Positions 25,154-33,013 of a stretch of DNA of 64,000 nucleotides are shown in pieces (the first letter of the stretch is position 1; each line of letters starts with the position of its first letter). Source of the stretch: Scatavimonas merdipullorum (lineage in GTDB: Bacteria > Bacillota > Clostridia > Oscillospirales > Acutalibacteraceae); the NCBI GenBank assembly GCA_018712865.1, contig DVGH01000029.1:1-64000 (forward strand), written 5' to 3'. The position numbers and the translations under genes were made by a program. Under the pieces are notes generated by a model. That model ran no database searches and was not told where the DNA came from. It saw only the letters and a program-made list of their open reading frames with translations.

Positions 25154-27925
25154 TTATTCGTTTAAAACAGACGCGCAACGCGCACAAATGGTAGGATGCT
25201 CGCTGTTTTTTCCAACAGTTTCGCTATAGCTCCAGCAGCGCTCGCACTTTTGCCCCGCCGCCTTTTCAATTTTCACGGCGAGTTCCTGGGTATTTGCCTG
25301 TACCAGTTCCACTTCCGATACAATAAACGCAGCGGGAAGTTCTTTCTTAACAGACTGAATAAAATCATATTCCGCGCCGCTGCAGGAAAGCACAACCTTG
25401 GCTTCCAGCGAAGCGCGAATCTGTTTTTCTTTCACGGCAAGCTCCAGCGATTTTTTTACCGTGTCGCGCAGTTGGTGGATTTTATCCCATTTTTCCATAA
25501 AGTCTGCGTCGGCATCTATGTGAAGCTCTTTTGGCATTTCGTTAAACAATACGCAATTGGGGTCGCTGTCGCTGCTGTGCGGCATATACCGCCAAATTTC
25601 GTCTGAAGTATAAGCAAGAATCGGCGAAATCATCCTTGTCATAGCGTCCAAAATGAAATAAATGGTTGTTTGCGCAGCCCTTCTTGCCACACTGTTTGCT
25701 TTTTCGGTATAGAGCCTGTCCTTTAAAACATCTAAATAGAAATTGGACATATCTACCACACAGAAATTATGAATGCTGTGGTAAACCTGATGAAATTCAA
25801 ACGCATCATACGCCTGCATTACCTTACGGTTCAGCTCGTCTAGCTTTACAAGCGCCCATTTGTCAATCGGCAGCAGCGCATCCAGGGGAAGTGCGTCCTG
25901 ATCAGGATTAAAATCACCCAAATTCCCCAAAATATACCTTGCAGTATTCCGGATTTTTCTATACGATTCAGAAAGCTGCTTTAAAATGTCCTTTGAAATA
26001 CGGATATCCGCATGATAATCGGAGGATGCTACCCATAACCGAAGCACGTCTGCGCCGTATTCGTTGACAATATCCTGCGGATCAATGCCGTTTCCAAGAG
26101 ATTTCGACATTTTTCTTCCTTCGCCGTCTACAACCCAGCCATGCGTTAAAACCGCCTTATAAGGGGCTTTTCCTGTTGTGGCAACAGACGTCAGCAGGGA
26201 AGACTGGAACCAACCCCTGTACTGGTCCGCACCCTCCAGGTAAAGGTCTGCCGGCCATTGCAGATAAGGCCTTTCCTGCAGAACTGCAGCATGTGTGGAT
26301 CCAGAATCAAACCACACATCCATAATATCCTTTTCTTTATCAAACTCTGTTGCTCCGCATTTTTTGCACTTTGTCCCTTTTGGCAGGATTTCACCGGCAT
26401 CCTTCTGATACCATGCGTCGCTTCCTTCTTTTCGGAACAACTCGGCAACAGCAAGCATGGCGTCTTTGTCAATATGCGGCTCCCCGCATGACTTGCAAAA
26501 GAAAATCGGGATAGGCACGCCCCATTTGCGTTGGCGAGATATACACCAATCCTTACGCTCGCGCACCATGGAGGTAATCCTGTCTTCCCCCCAGCCCGGG
26601 ATCCATTGGACGGTCCGGATAGCCCGGATGGCCTCTTCTTTAAAATCTTCCACAGAGCAGAACCACTGGTCTGTAGCCCGGAAAAGCACCGGATTTTTGC
26701 AGCGCCAGCAATGCGGGTACTGGTGTTTAATTTTTTCCAGCGCAAACAGCGCGCCCGTTTTTTCCAGATATTGCGCAATCGGCTTGTTGGCTTCTTCTGT
26801 CTTCAGTCCGGCAAATTGCCCCGCCTGCTGCGTCAGCCTGCCGTCTGCATCTACCGGAACGATAACCGGCAATTCTTTATAATTGCAGCAAACGTCAAAG
26901 TCCTCAACGCCGTGGCCCGGTGCGGTGTGCACGCAACCCGTACCGCTTTCCAGTGTTACATGGTCGCCTACAATCACAAGCGAAGTTCTGTCCAAAAACG
27001 GGTGCTGCGTCTTCATATATTCAAGCTCTGCGCCCTGCAGCGTGCCGACAATCTCATAATCGTCAATTCCGGCCGCCTGCATCGCATTTTTATAAAGCTC
27101 TTCTGCCATAACAAAATATTCGTCATTGCTCTTTATCAGACAATATGTAAAACGCGGGCCAACGCAAATCGCAACGTTGCCGGGCAGCGTCCAAGTTGTT
27201 GTGGTCCAAATTACAAAGGATACCTTTGCAGGGTCCACACCCATTGCTGAAAATTTGCCAAGATCGTCTGTGACCTTAAATTTAACATAAATAGAATGGC
27301 AGGGGTCTTCTGCGTATTCAATTTCTGCTTCGGCCAGCGCCGTTTTGCAGTCAGAGCACCAATACACCGGCTTTAAACCCTTATAAATATAGCCCTTACA
27401 GGCCATTTCGGCAAAAATTTCAATCTGCTTGGCTTCAAATTCCTTAAGCAAGGTCACATATGGGTTATCCCATTCTCCAATGACGCCCAAACGCTTAAAT
27501 TGCGTTCTCTGGTCGTCCAGATATCCTAAAGCAAACGCACGGCAAATACGCCGCAGCTCCACATCGGAAATAGTGGTTGAATTGCCAACCCCGGCTTTCG
27601 TCCTTGCCTTAAGCTCCGTTGGAAGGCCGTGTGTGTCCCATCCGGGAACATACGGGGACTGAAAGCCCGACATGTTTTTATAGCGTACAACTATGTCCTT
27701 TAAAACCTTGTTCAGTGCTGTACCCAAATGAATATTTCCGTTTGCATACGGCGGTCCGTCGTGCAGGACATATAGCGGCTTCCCTTTGTTTTTTTCCATC
27801 AGCTTTTCATAAATTTTTTCTTCTTCCCAACGAGCCAGCGTTTGGGGCTCTGTTTTTGGAAGGCCCGCGCGCATAGGAAAATCAGTTTTGGGAAGGTTAA
27901 GCGTTGCGTTATAATCCTGTGGCAT
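25154..27925 (-). CDS. ileS: Isoleucyl-tRNA synthetase
   Basis: IleS charges tRNA-Ile. The 923-aa protein is the bacterial type with HIGH as HLG in PYANGNIHLGTALNK (about 57-71), a CP1 editing domain, KMSKSLGN near residue 605 and a C-terminal zinc finger (CERCWSYS and CARC). The ATG follows GGGAGAG. The 108 bp upstream hold a long inverted repeat and no T-box sequence that I can recognise. Confidence 0.98.
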   Translation of the reverse strand: MPQDYNATLNLPKTDFPMRAGLPKTEPQTLARWEEEKIYEKLMEKNKGKPLYVLHDGPPYANGNIHLGTALNKVLKDIVVRYKNMSGFQSPYVPGWDTHGLPTELKARTKAGVGNSTTISDVELRRICRAFALGYLDDQRTQFKRLGVIGEWDNPYVTLLKEFEAKQIEIFAEMACKGYIYKGLKPVYWCSDCKTALAEAEIEYAEDPCHSIYVKFKVTDDLGKFSAMGVDPAKVSFVIWTTTTWTLPGNVAICVGPRFTYCLIKSNDEYFVMAEELYKNAMQAAGIDDYEIVGTLQGAELEYMKTQHPFLDRTSLVIVGDHVTLESGTGCVHTAPGHGVEDFDVCCNYKELPVIVPVDADGRLTQQAGQFAGLKTEEANKPIAQYLEKTGALFALEKIKHQYPHCWRCKNPVLFRATDQWFCSVEDFKEEAIRAIRTVQWIPGWGEDRITSMVRERKDWCISRQRKWGVPIPIFFCKSCGEPHIDKDAMLAVAELFRKEGSDAWYQKDAGEILPKGTKCKKCGATEFDKEKDIMDVWFDSGSTHAAVLQERPYLQWPADLYLEGADQYRGWFQSSLLTSVATTGKAPYKAVLTHGWVVDGEGRKMSKSLGNGIDPQDIVNEYGADVLRLWVASSDYHADIRISKDILKQLSESYRKIRNTARYILGNLGDFNPDQDALPLDALLPIDKWALVKLDELNRKVMQAYDAFEFHQVYHSIHNFCVVDMSNFYLDVLKDRLYTEKANSVARRAAQTTIYFILDAMTRMISPILAYTSDEIWRYMPHSSDSDPNCVLFNEMPKELHIDADADFMEKWDKIHQLRDTVKKSLELAVKEKQIRASLEAKVVLSCSGAEYDFIQSVKKELPAAFIVSEVELVQANTQELAVKIEKAAGQKCERCWSYSETVGKNSEHPTICARCASVLNE

Positions 27926-27962
27926 GAATTTTGTACTCTCCCTTTATAAAATTACCTGTACC

Positions 27963-28017
27963 AATCCAAATACCAATCCAATGCGGGCGGATCCGTCATG
28001 GGATTGGTATTTGGATT
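27963..28017. repeat. 17-bp perfect inverted repeat between divIVA and ileS
   Basis: AATCCAAATACCAATCC (27963-27979) is exactly repeated in reverse complement at 28001-28017 around a 21-nt loop that contains the small palindrome CGGATCCG. Each arm itself contains two copies of CCAATCC or its complement. No T-run follows on either strand. It lies between the divIVA stop and the ileS start and would form a strong mRNA hairpin. Its function is unknown. Confidence 0.9.
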
Positions 28018-28033
28018 ATAATCTATGTATTTT

Positions 28034-28741
28034 TTATTTTTTGTCGGTTACGCTGTAATTGTCACCAAATTTCAGGTTGCTGAATTTGCTTTCCTTTTCT
28101 TCTGCATCCTGCGGCGCCTGTTCGTCCTCCTGCGTAGCCTGCGAGGAAATATCCACAACCTCTTCCTTGTCGTCTGTCGCAGGCTGTGCTCTGTCAGGCT
28201 GCCCCTGCTGTACCGGCGCATCCATATTCTGTGCAGACGTATCGTTGACCGGATAATTTTTGTCAAGCTCTGCCTTTGTCTTGCTGATTTCAGAAGCAGT
28301 AGGAAGATCCTCAAGCATCCTGATATGGCTGTTATAGGTTTCAAGAAGCTGTTCCCTTAAAACAACGGCGTCGGCCTGCAATTTTAAGTAATTGTTCTTT
28401 TCATTTACGATAGAGGCATTGGCGTTCATAATAATATCCTGTGCTTTTAGCTTGGCCTCTTTCATAATAGCTTCTGCCTTTTGGTTTGCCTCTTTTACGG
28501 TGGAGTCCATCACTTTCTGCGCATTTAAAAGAGCGCCCCGTACATTTTCTTCGTCTTTACGATACTCTTCTATGCGCTTGGCAAGGATATCCAGCTTTTT
28601 TACAAGCTCAATTTTATCTTTCTTATTCTGCTCAAGCGTTGCAACAACCTCATCGATAAAAGCTTCGACATCCTCTGGACGGTAGCCGCCAAGATTTGCT
28701 TTTCTGAAGCTGATGTTTTTTACCTCGTCAATTGTCAGCAT
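28034..28741 (-). CDS. divIVA: DivIVA domain protein
   Basis: The 235-aa protein starts with the DivIVA membrane-binding signature (IDEVKNISFRKANLGGYR, then EDVEAFIDEV) and continues with a long coiled coil (about 30-160) and an acidic, Gln-rich tail. DivIVA proteins bind curved membrane at the septum and poles and recruit division and sporulation factors. It follows ylmH by 11 bp in the usual ylm-divIVA-ileS order. Confidence 0.94.
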   Translation of the reverse strand: MLTIDEVKNISFRKANLGGYRPEDVEAFIDEVVATLEQNKKDKIELVKKLDILAKRIEEYRKDEENVRGALLNAQKVMDSTVKEANQKAEAIMKEAKLKAQDIIMNANASIVNEKNNYLKLQADAVVLREQLLETYNSHIRMLEDLPTASEISKTKAELDKNYPVNDTSAQNMDAPVQQGQPDRAQPATDDKEEVVDISSQATQEDEQAPQDAEEKESKFSNLKFGDNYSVTDKK

Positions 28742-28752
28742 ATCGATCTCTC

Positions 28753-29517
28753 CTATCTGTATTGTTTGACAACCAACTTAACCCGGCCCTTTTTCGTCAG
28801 GCCTGTATGATCGCCAATTATATATTTACCATATCCACGGATGGACAGCGTATCCCCTTGTTTAGGGTGAATACTCACATTTTGCCTGCACTGGTGGTTT
28901 AAAAAAACATTCCCTGCCAGTATCAGCTTTGCACTTTTATCCCGGCTTAAGCCTGTAAGTGCGCCTACCACACTGTCAAGCCGTACGGAAGATACCGTAT
29001 AAAATTTTTCTTCGAGTTTCTTAACGAGGGGCAGCCCACATGTATTTTCTAAAACGGAAACCGAAACACCAACGCTTCCCACTTTCTGGATCTGCGTTGT
29101 AATGTAAGCGCTCAGCTCCTCTTTTACAAAAACAACCGCACGCCCCGGCTCAGACAAAATATCGCCCACAGCTTCTCTTTTTATCCCGCAGCCCATCAGC
29201 GCACCCAAAAAATCCCTATGGGATAGATTATACGCTTGTCTGTACATAAACGCAAGCGGCGTTATGGGAAAAAAAGAAGAAGAACACAGCTGTTCTTTTG
29301 GGAAAATCCCCAGAACCGCTCTTTCGCTTTCTTCATACCCGCCATAAAATAGAAAATTTTCAAAGTGCGCCTGCTTTAGTATTCCCTTTGCAGCCGCCTG
29401 CTCTTCCAAGGCCAGAAAGGAAGTAAAACACGGAGCCCTGCGCTGTTGGGACAGATAAAGTGTGTCGTAAATTTTTGCCTCTAAAAGCGCATACGCATAT
29501 TTTTCTTCAGCAGACAT
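28753..29517 (-). CDS. ylmH: YlmH family S4-domain RNA-binding protein
   Basis: The 254-aa protein has a YlmH-type N-terminal RRM-like part and a C-terminal S4 domain (about 180-245, VRLDSVVGALTGLSRDKSAKLI). YlmH/RqcP proteins bind RNA, and the family has been linked to ribosome quality control on stalled 50S subunits; that role is from family knowledge. It starts 5 bp after the sepF stop codon. No ylmG lies between the two, unlike in B. subtilis. Confidence 0.92.
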   Translation of the reverse strand: MSAEEKYAYALLEAKIYDTLYLSQQRRAPCFTSFLALEEQAAAKGILKQAHFENFLFYGGYEESERAVLGIFPKEQLCSSSFFPITPLAFMYRQAYNLSHRDFLGALMGCGIKREAVGDILSEPGRAVVFVKEELSAYITTQIQKVGSVGVSVSVLENTCGLPLVKKLEEKFYTVSSVRLDSVVGALTGLSRDKSAKLILAGNVFLNHQCRQNVSIHPKQGDTLSIRGYGKYIIGDHTGLTKKGRVKLVVKQYR

Positions 29518-29522
29518 GTAAA

Positions 29523-30005
29523 TTAAAAATAAACGCCGTTGTTTTCAAGCTCGTCCAGCAGGTCGTCCCCTGTCAAATCCACATTATTGGGTATAATAAT
29601 AAACGTGCTTGTCGCAATCCTTTTAATCTTTCCCTTATTTGCATAAGCACAGCCGCTTAAAAAATCTATAATCCGCCGGGACATATCTCTGTTTGTGTTT
29701 TCCAGGTTCAGAACGACCGTATGCATTTTAATCAATTCATCCGCAATCGCCCTGGTTTCTTCTCCAAAGCGTTCGGGCTTAAAAAGAACAACCTGTAATT
29801 TAGCCGTTGCATTGATATTGACAACCTTGTTACGCCTGGGTGCAGAAGCTGCATTTTCCCGCTGATAAGAATAATCGGGTGCCGGCGAAGACGGTGCGGC
29901 GTAATCTTCCTCCGGTTCATCATCATAGCTGTATTCATCATAATCATCATATTCGTCATCCGGTGCATCCCACATACGCTTAAACTTATCCACTAAACCT
30001 GCCAT
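29523..30005 (-). CDS. sepF: Cell division protein SepF
   Basis: SepF binds the membrane through an N-terminal amphipathic helix (MAGLVDKFKRMWDA) and tethers FtsZ at the division site. The 160-aa protein then has an acidic Tyr/Asp-rich linker (about 15-50) and the globular SepF domain (about 70-155: VVLFKPERFGE, IIDFLSGCAYA, FIIIPNNVDLTG). The ATG at 30005 has GGAGG nine bases upstream. It follows yggS by 19 bp. Confidence 0.95.
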   Translation of the reverse strand: MAGLVDKFKRMWDAPDDEYDDYDEYSYDDEPEEDYAAPSSPAPDYSYQRENAASAPRRNKVVNINATAKLQVVLFKPERFGEETRAIADELIKMHTVVLNLENTNRDMSRRIIDFLSGCAYANKGKIKRIATSTFIIIPNNVDLTGDDLLDELENNGVYF

Positions 30006-30024
30006 TTTAAAATACCTCCAATTT

Positions 30025-30759
30025 TTATCTATAAAGCCTGGGACCAAACAACGAGGAGCCAATCCTCACCATGTTAGCCCCTTCCAGGATAGCTTCGCGG
30101 TAATCCGCAGACATCCCCATTGACAGATAGTCCATAAATACATTATCCATTTTTTTGGCCTTCATGTCAATAAACAGTTTGTACATCGCGCAAAAATATT
30201 TACAAATTTCCCCCTTTTTGTCGCAAATGGGAGGAATTGCCATAAGACCTTTTACAGAAATACCGCGCATTGTTCCAATTTGGAATAATAGCCCCTCCAG
30301 ATCCTGCGGTGCAACGCCTGATTTACTGACTTCGTTTCCTATATTTACCTCTATTAAAATATCTGTTGTGATCCCTTTTGCAAGCGAATGCTTTGCAATC
30401 TCTCCTGCAAGCTTTTCGCTGTCAACCGACTGAATCATATTGACCTTTCCCACAATCTGCCGTACCTTGTTGGTTTGCAGATGCCCAATAAACTGCAAAG
30501 ACGCGTGCGTAAGGTCATAGCTTTCATATTTTGCAAGAAGCTCCTGTACCCTGTTTTCCCCAATATGAGAAAGCCCTAAAGAAATGGCATAGTTAATTCT
30601 GTTTACATCTACTGTTTTTGTCGCGGCCAGAAAGGTAATATCCTGCCTGCTTCTGCCTGACTGCAAAGCAGCCTTTGCAATGCTTTCTTCTATCGTTTGA
30701 TAGTTGTATGCAATATCCTGTAACGCCTGCTGCTCATTGCTTGACAATTTTTCCGGCAT
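30025..30759 (-). CDS. yggS: YggS family PLP homeostasis protein
   Basis: The 244-aa protein is a PLP-binding TIM-barrel of the YggS/YlmE/PLPBP family, which keeps pyridoxal phosphate in balance and has no known enzyme activity. PLP-binding K48 lies in FLAATKTV; the motifs HIGENRVQE and HLQTNKV follow, and GMSADYREAI with IRIGSSLFG close the phosphate site. The ATG at 30759 has GGGGCGG upstream; codons upstream in this frame belong to the preceding gene. It overlaps the HlyD-like gene by 26 bp. Confidence 0.95.
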   Translation of the reverse strand: MPEKLSSNEQQALQDIAYNYQTIEESIAKAALQSGRSRQDITFLAATKTVDVNRINYAISLGLSHIGENRVQELLAKYESYDLTHASLQFIGHLQTNKVRQIVGKVNMIQSVDSEKLAGEIAKHSLAKGITTDILIEVNIGNEVSKSGVAPQDLEGLLFQIGTMRGISVKGLMAIPPICDKKGEICKYFCAMYKLFIDMKAKKMDNVFMDYLSMGMSADYREAILEGANMVRIGSSLFGPRLYR

Positions 30760-32050
30760 ATAAATCCGCCCCTTCTGTAACAATTTTATCGTAAAGCTCA
30801 ACTGTCGTTCCGTTAAAAAGAACGCCCTCTTCCGGCTGCGGGTCACACAATACAAAATCTTCGCCTGCATAAAGGATCGACACCTGCTTGAAAATAAGCT
30901 CGTTTCCATACACTACATATACGCCCTGCACCTTTTTTTCTTCAGAGGTGGTCGTGCCGTCCTCATTTTCAATTGTTTTAACCACTGTGTCGTCATGCAG
31001 GGATTTTTTGCTGACACGTATTCCTGTATAGGTCTTTATATCAATTTTAACTGTTTCGTTGCGCAGGCTGGCAAGCTCCGGGCTCATATAGTTGCATTCC
31101 AACACAAGCGCAGCGTCTGACGTTTTGTTTTCCTGGTTTACCGACGCTATTTTCACCGGCACGCTGCCTGTTGTGGCATATGGCATATTTACGCTGACGT
31201 CATCATAAATGGAGCTTAATTCAATGGAATCCTGCGCTGTGATCGGACAGGCAATAAACCAATTGAGCTCGCTGATTACTTTTCCAATTACATTTCCCGC
31301 CACTTTTTCAGGCTCTTCTTCCAGCATGGCATTTAAGCTGTCCAGGCCGATCTCTGCAGCTTTGGTATAATCATACGCATCTTCATAGCCGTCTGTATAG
31401 CTTACAAAATAACCGGCGACCGGCGAGGTAATCTGGGCAACGGCCTCCCCGCAGGAGGCCTGGATTTCTTCCTTTTGCGCCTGCAGCTGTTCAATTTTTT
31501 CATTATAATTGACAACTTCCCCGGTCACAACCATTCGTTCGTTTATTAAATACAAAAGGTCTTCACTGGTATCTTTCAAATCGTAAAGCTGGCCTTCGTT
31601 TATATTCTGCAGCAAATCAACTACTTTTTGGTTCATTTGGTTATTGATAGAATCCAAACCCGTAGACATCGTATGTGCGGCCATATTAATTTTTTTAAGC
31701 TGGTCGATCTGGTTGTCGATCTGCGCAATTTCCTTATGTGCCGTGGCGTCGTCCTCCGTCCTATACACAGTGGCTACTACGCCACCTGCCGCTACCTTTC
31801 CACCGTCATCAAACGCATAGGCAACCACGCCTTCACTGTCGTTTTTAATCAACGTTTCATTGCGGATTACATAACCGGTCGAATAGATAGAGTCTGCCGT
31901 CTCCTGCATAATGGCGGTTTCTGTTTCTACCATGGAAAAGTTTGCTCCGTAAAATAAATACGCCAAATACGCAAGCACCAAAAACGCTGCCACCGTAATG
32001 ACGATTTTTTTTGCCAGTGTTTTATCCAAGCCGTATTCACCACATTCCAT
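30734..32050 (-). CDS. HlyD-like membrane protein in the division cluster
   Basis: The 438-aa protein has one N-terminal membrane helix (about 14-36), barrel-sandwich halves (SEGVVAYAFDDGGKVAAGGVVA; AQITSPVAGYFVSYTDGYE), a helical hairpin between them with coiled-coil character (about 105-205) and a C-terminal barrel. This is the HlyD/membrane-fusion-protein layout, but no transporter gene is nearby. It lies between miaA and yggS and shares the ribosome binding region of yggS. The ATG at 32050 is taken since it follows the miaA stop by two bases; a TTG at 32029 with GGTGA upstream is an alternative. Its role in cell envelope work is inference from position. Confidence 0.75.
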   Translation of the reverse strand: MECGEYGLDKTLAKKIVITVAAFLVLAYLAYLFYGANFSMVETETAIMQETADSIYSTGYVIRNETLIKNDSEGVVAYAFDDGGKVAAGGVVATVYRTEDDATAHKEIAQIDNQIDQLKKINMAAHTMSTGLDSINNQMNQKVVDLLQNINEGQLYDLKDTSEDLLYLINERMVVTGEVVNYNEKIEQLQAQKEEIQASCGEAVAQITSPVAGYFVSYTDGYEDAYDYTKAAEIGLDSLNAMLEEEPEKVAGNVIGKVISELNWFIACPITAQDSIELSSIYDDVSVNMPYATTGSVPVKIASVNQENKTSDAALVLECNYMSPELASLRNETVKIDIKTYTGIRVSKKSLHDDTVVKTIENEDGTTTSEEKKVQGVYVVYGNELIFKQVSILYAGEDFVLCDPQPEEGVLFNGTTVELYDKIVTEGADLYAGKIVKQ

Positions 32051-32052
32051 AA

Positions 32053-33009
32053 TTATTGCAAAATTCCGCTTTGCTCTATATACGAGCAAGCTGTACGCAT
32101 AACCTCTTCTTCATCTTTACAGATGTCCGTTTCAATCCAGTGGATGGTTTGATCCTTCTTAAACCAGGTAAGCTGCCGCTTTGCATACTTTCTTGTTTCC
32201 TGTTTTAGTTTTTCCGTCGCGTCCTGCAGCGTACATACGCCGTCAAAATATGGCTTGAGCTCCTTATAGCCAATCGCCATACACGCCGTTTTGCCGCATG
32301 GCTGCGAAAGGACATAGCTTGCTTCCTCCAAAAGCCCCTGATTGAGCATTTGGTCAACCCTTTGGTTGATCCTGTCATATAACTTTTCCCTGTTTTTACA
32401 GGTAAGCCCAATGCGCACATCCTTATATGGACTTGGGTTTTTCATCGAGTGCGCTATATGCTGCGTCATTGTGATCCCTGTCGTTTTAAAAATTTCAATC
32501 GCCCTTATAATCCGCTTTGCGTTTTTGGTTTGCGCAAGGCGCTTTGCGCTGTCTGGGTCAAATTGCGCCAACTCCAAAAGCAGCGCATCTACCCCTTCGC
32601 GCTCCAACCGAATAAAAAGCGCCCGGCGCAAAGCAGGATCCTCCCCGCCCGGCGCAAATTCCAAATGGTTTAAAAGCGCATGAACATAAAGGCCTGTCCC
32701 ACCAACCAGCACGGGCAGTTTTCCCCTTTTATATATGTCGCAGATAACATTCCTTGCGCATTGTACATACTGTGCCACGCTGTAGGTTTCCTGGGGGTCT
32801 AAAAAGTCCATCATATGATGAATAACACCCTGCCGCTGGAAAGCGTCCGGCTTTGCCGTTGCAATTTGCATTCCCGTATAGATCTGCATAGAATCCGCCG
32901 AGACCACTTCCCCGTTATAGCGTTTTGCAATCGTTATGCCAAGCGAGGTTTTTCCAGACGCGGTGGGTCCCACGATTGCCACAAGCGGAATGAAGGCTGC
33001 CTGCTGCAA
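32053..33009 (-). CDS. miaA: tRNA dimethylallyltransferase
   Basis: MiaA adds an isopentenyl group to A37 of tRNAs that read codons starting with U. The 318-aa protein has the P-loop GPTASGKTS (14-22), SADSMQIY, GGTGLY and the C-terminal RQLTWF segment. The start is a TTG at 33009, because AGGA lies eight bases before it and the length then matches the family; longer frames upstream overlap mutL and have no support. It begins 4 bases past the mutL stop. MiaB, the next enzyme of the pathway, is encoded at 38112-39521. Confidence 0.95.
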   Translation of the reverse strand: MQQAAFIPLVAIVGPTASGKTSLGITIAKRYNGEVVSADSMQIYTGMQIATAKPDAFQRQGVIHHMMDFLDPQETYSVAQYVQCARNVICDIYKRGKLPVLVGGTGLYVHALLNHLEFAPGGEDPALRRALFIRLEREGVDALLLELAQFDPDSAKRLAQTKNAKRIIRAIEIFKTTGITMTQHIAHSMKNPSPYKDVRIGLTCKNREKLYDRINQRVDQMLNQGLLEEASYVLSQPCGKTACMAIGYKELKPYFDGVCTLQDATEKLKQETRKYAKRQLTWFKKDQTIHWIETDICKDEEEVMRTACSYIEQSGILQ

Positions 33010-33013
33010 AAAA

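Noticed and set aside
26531..27250. 239-codon open frame antisense to ileS
   Set aside because: It is a shadow of ileS, with no support of its own.
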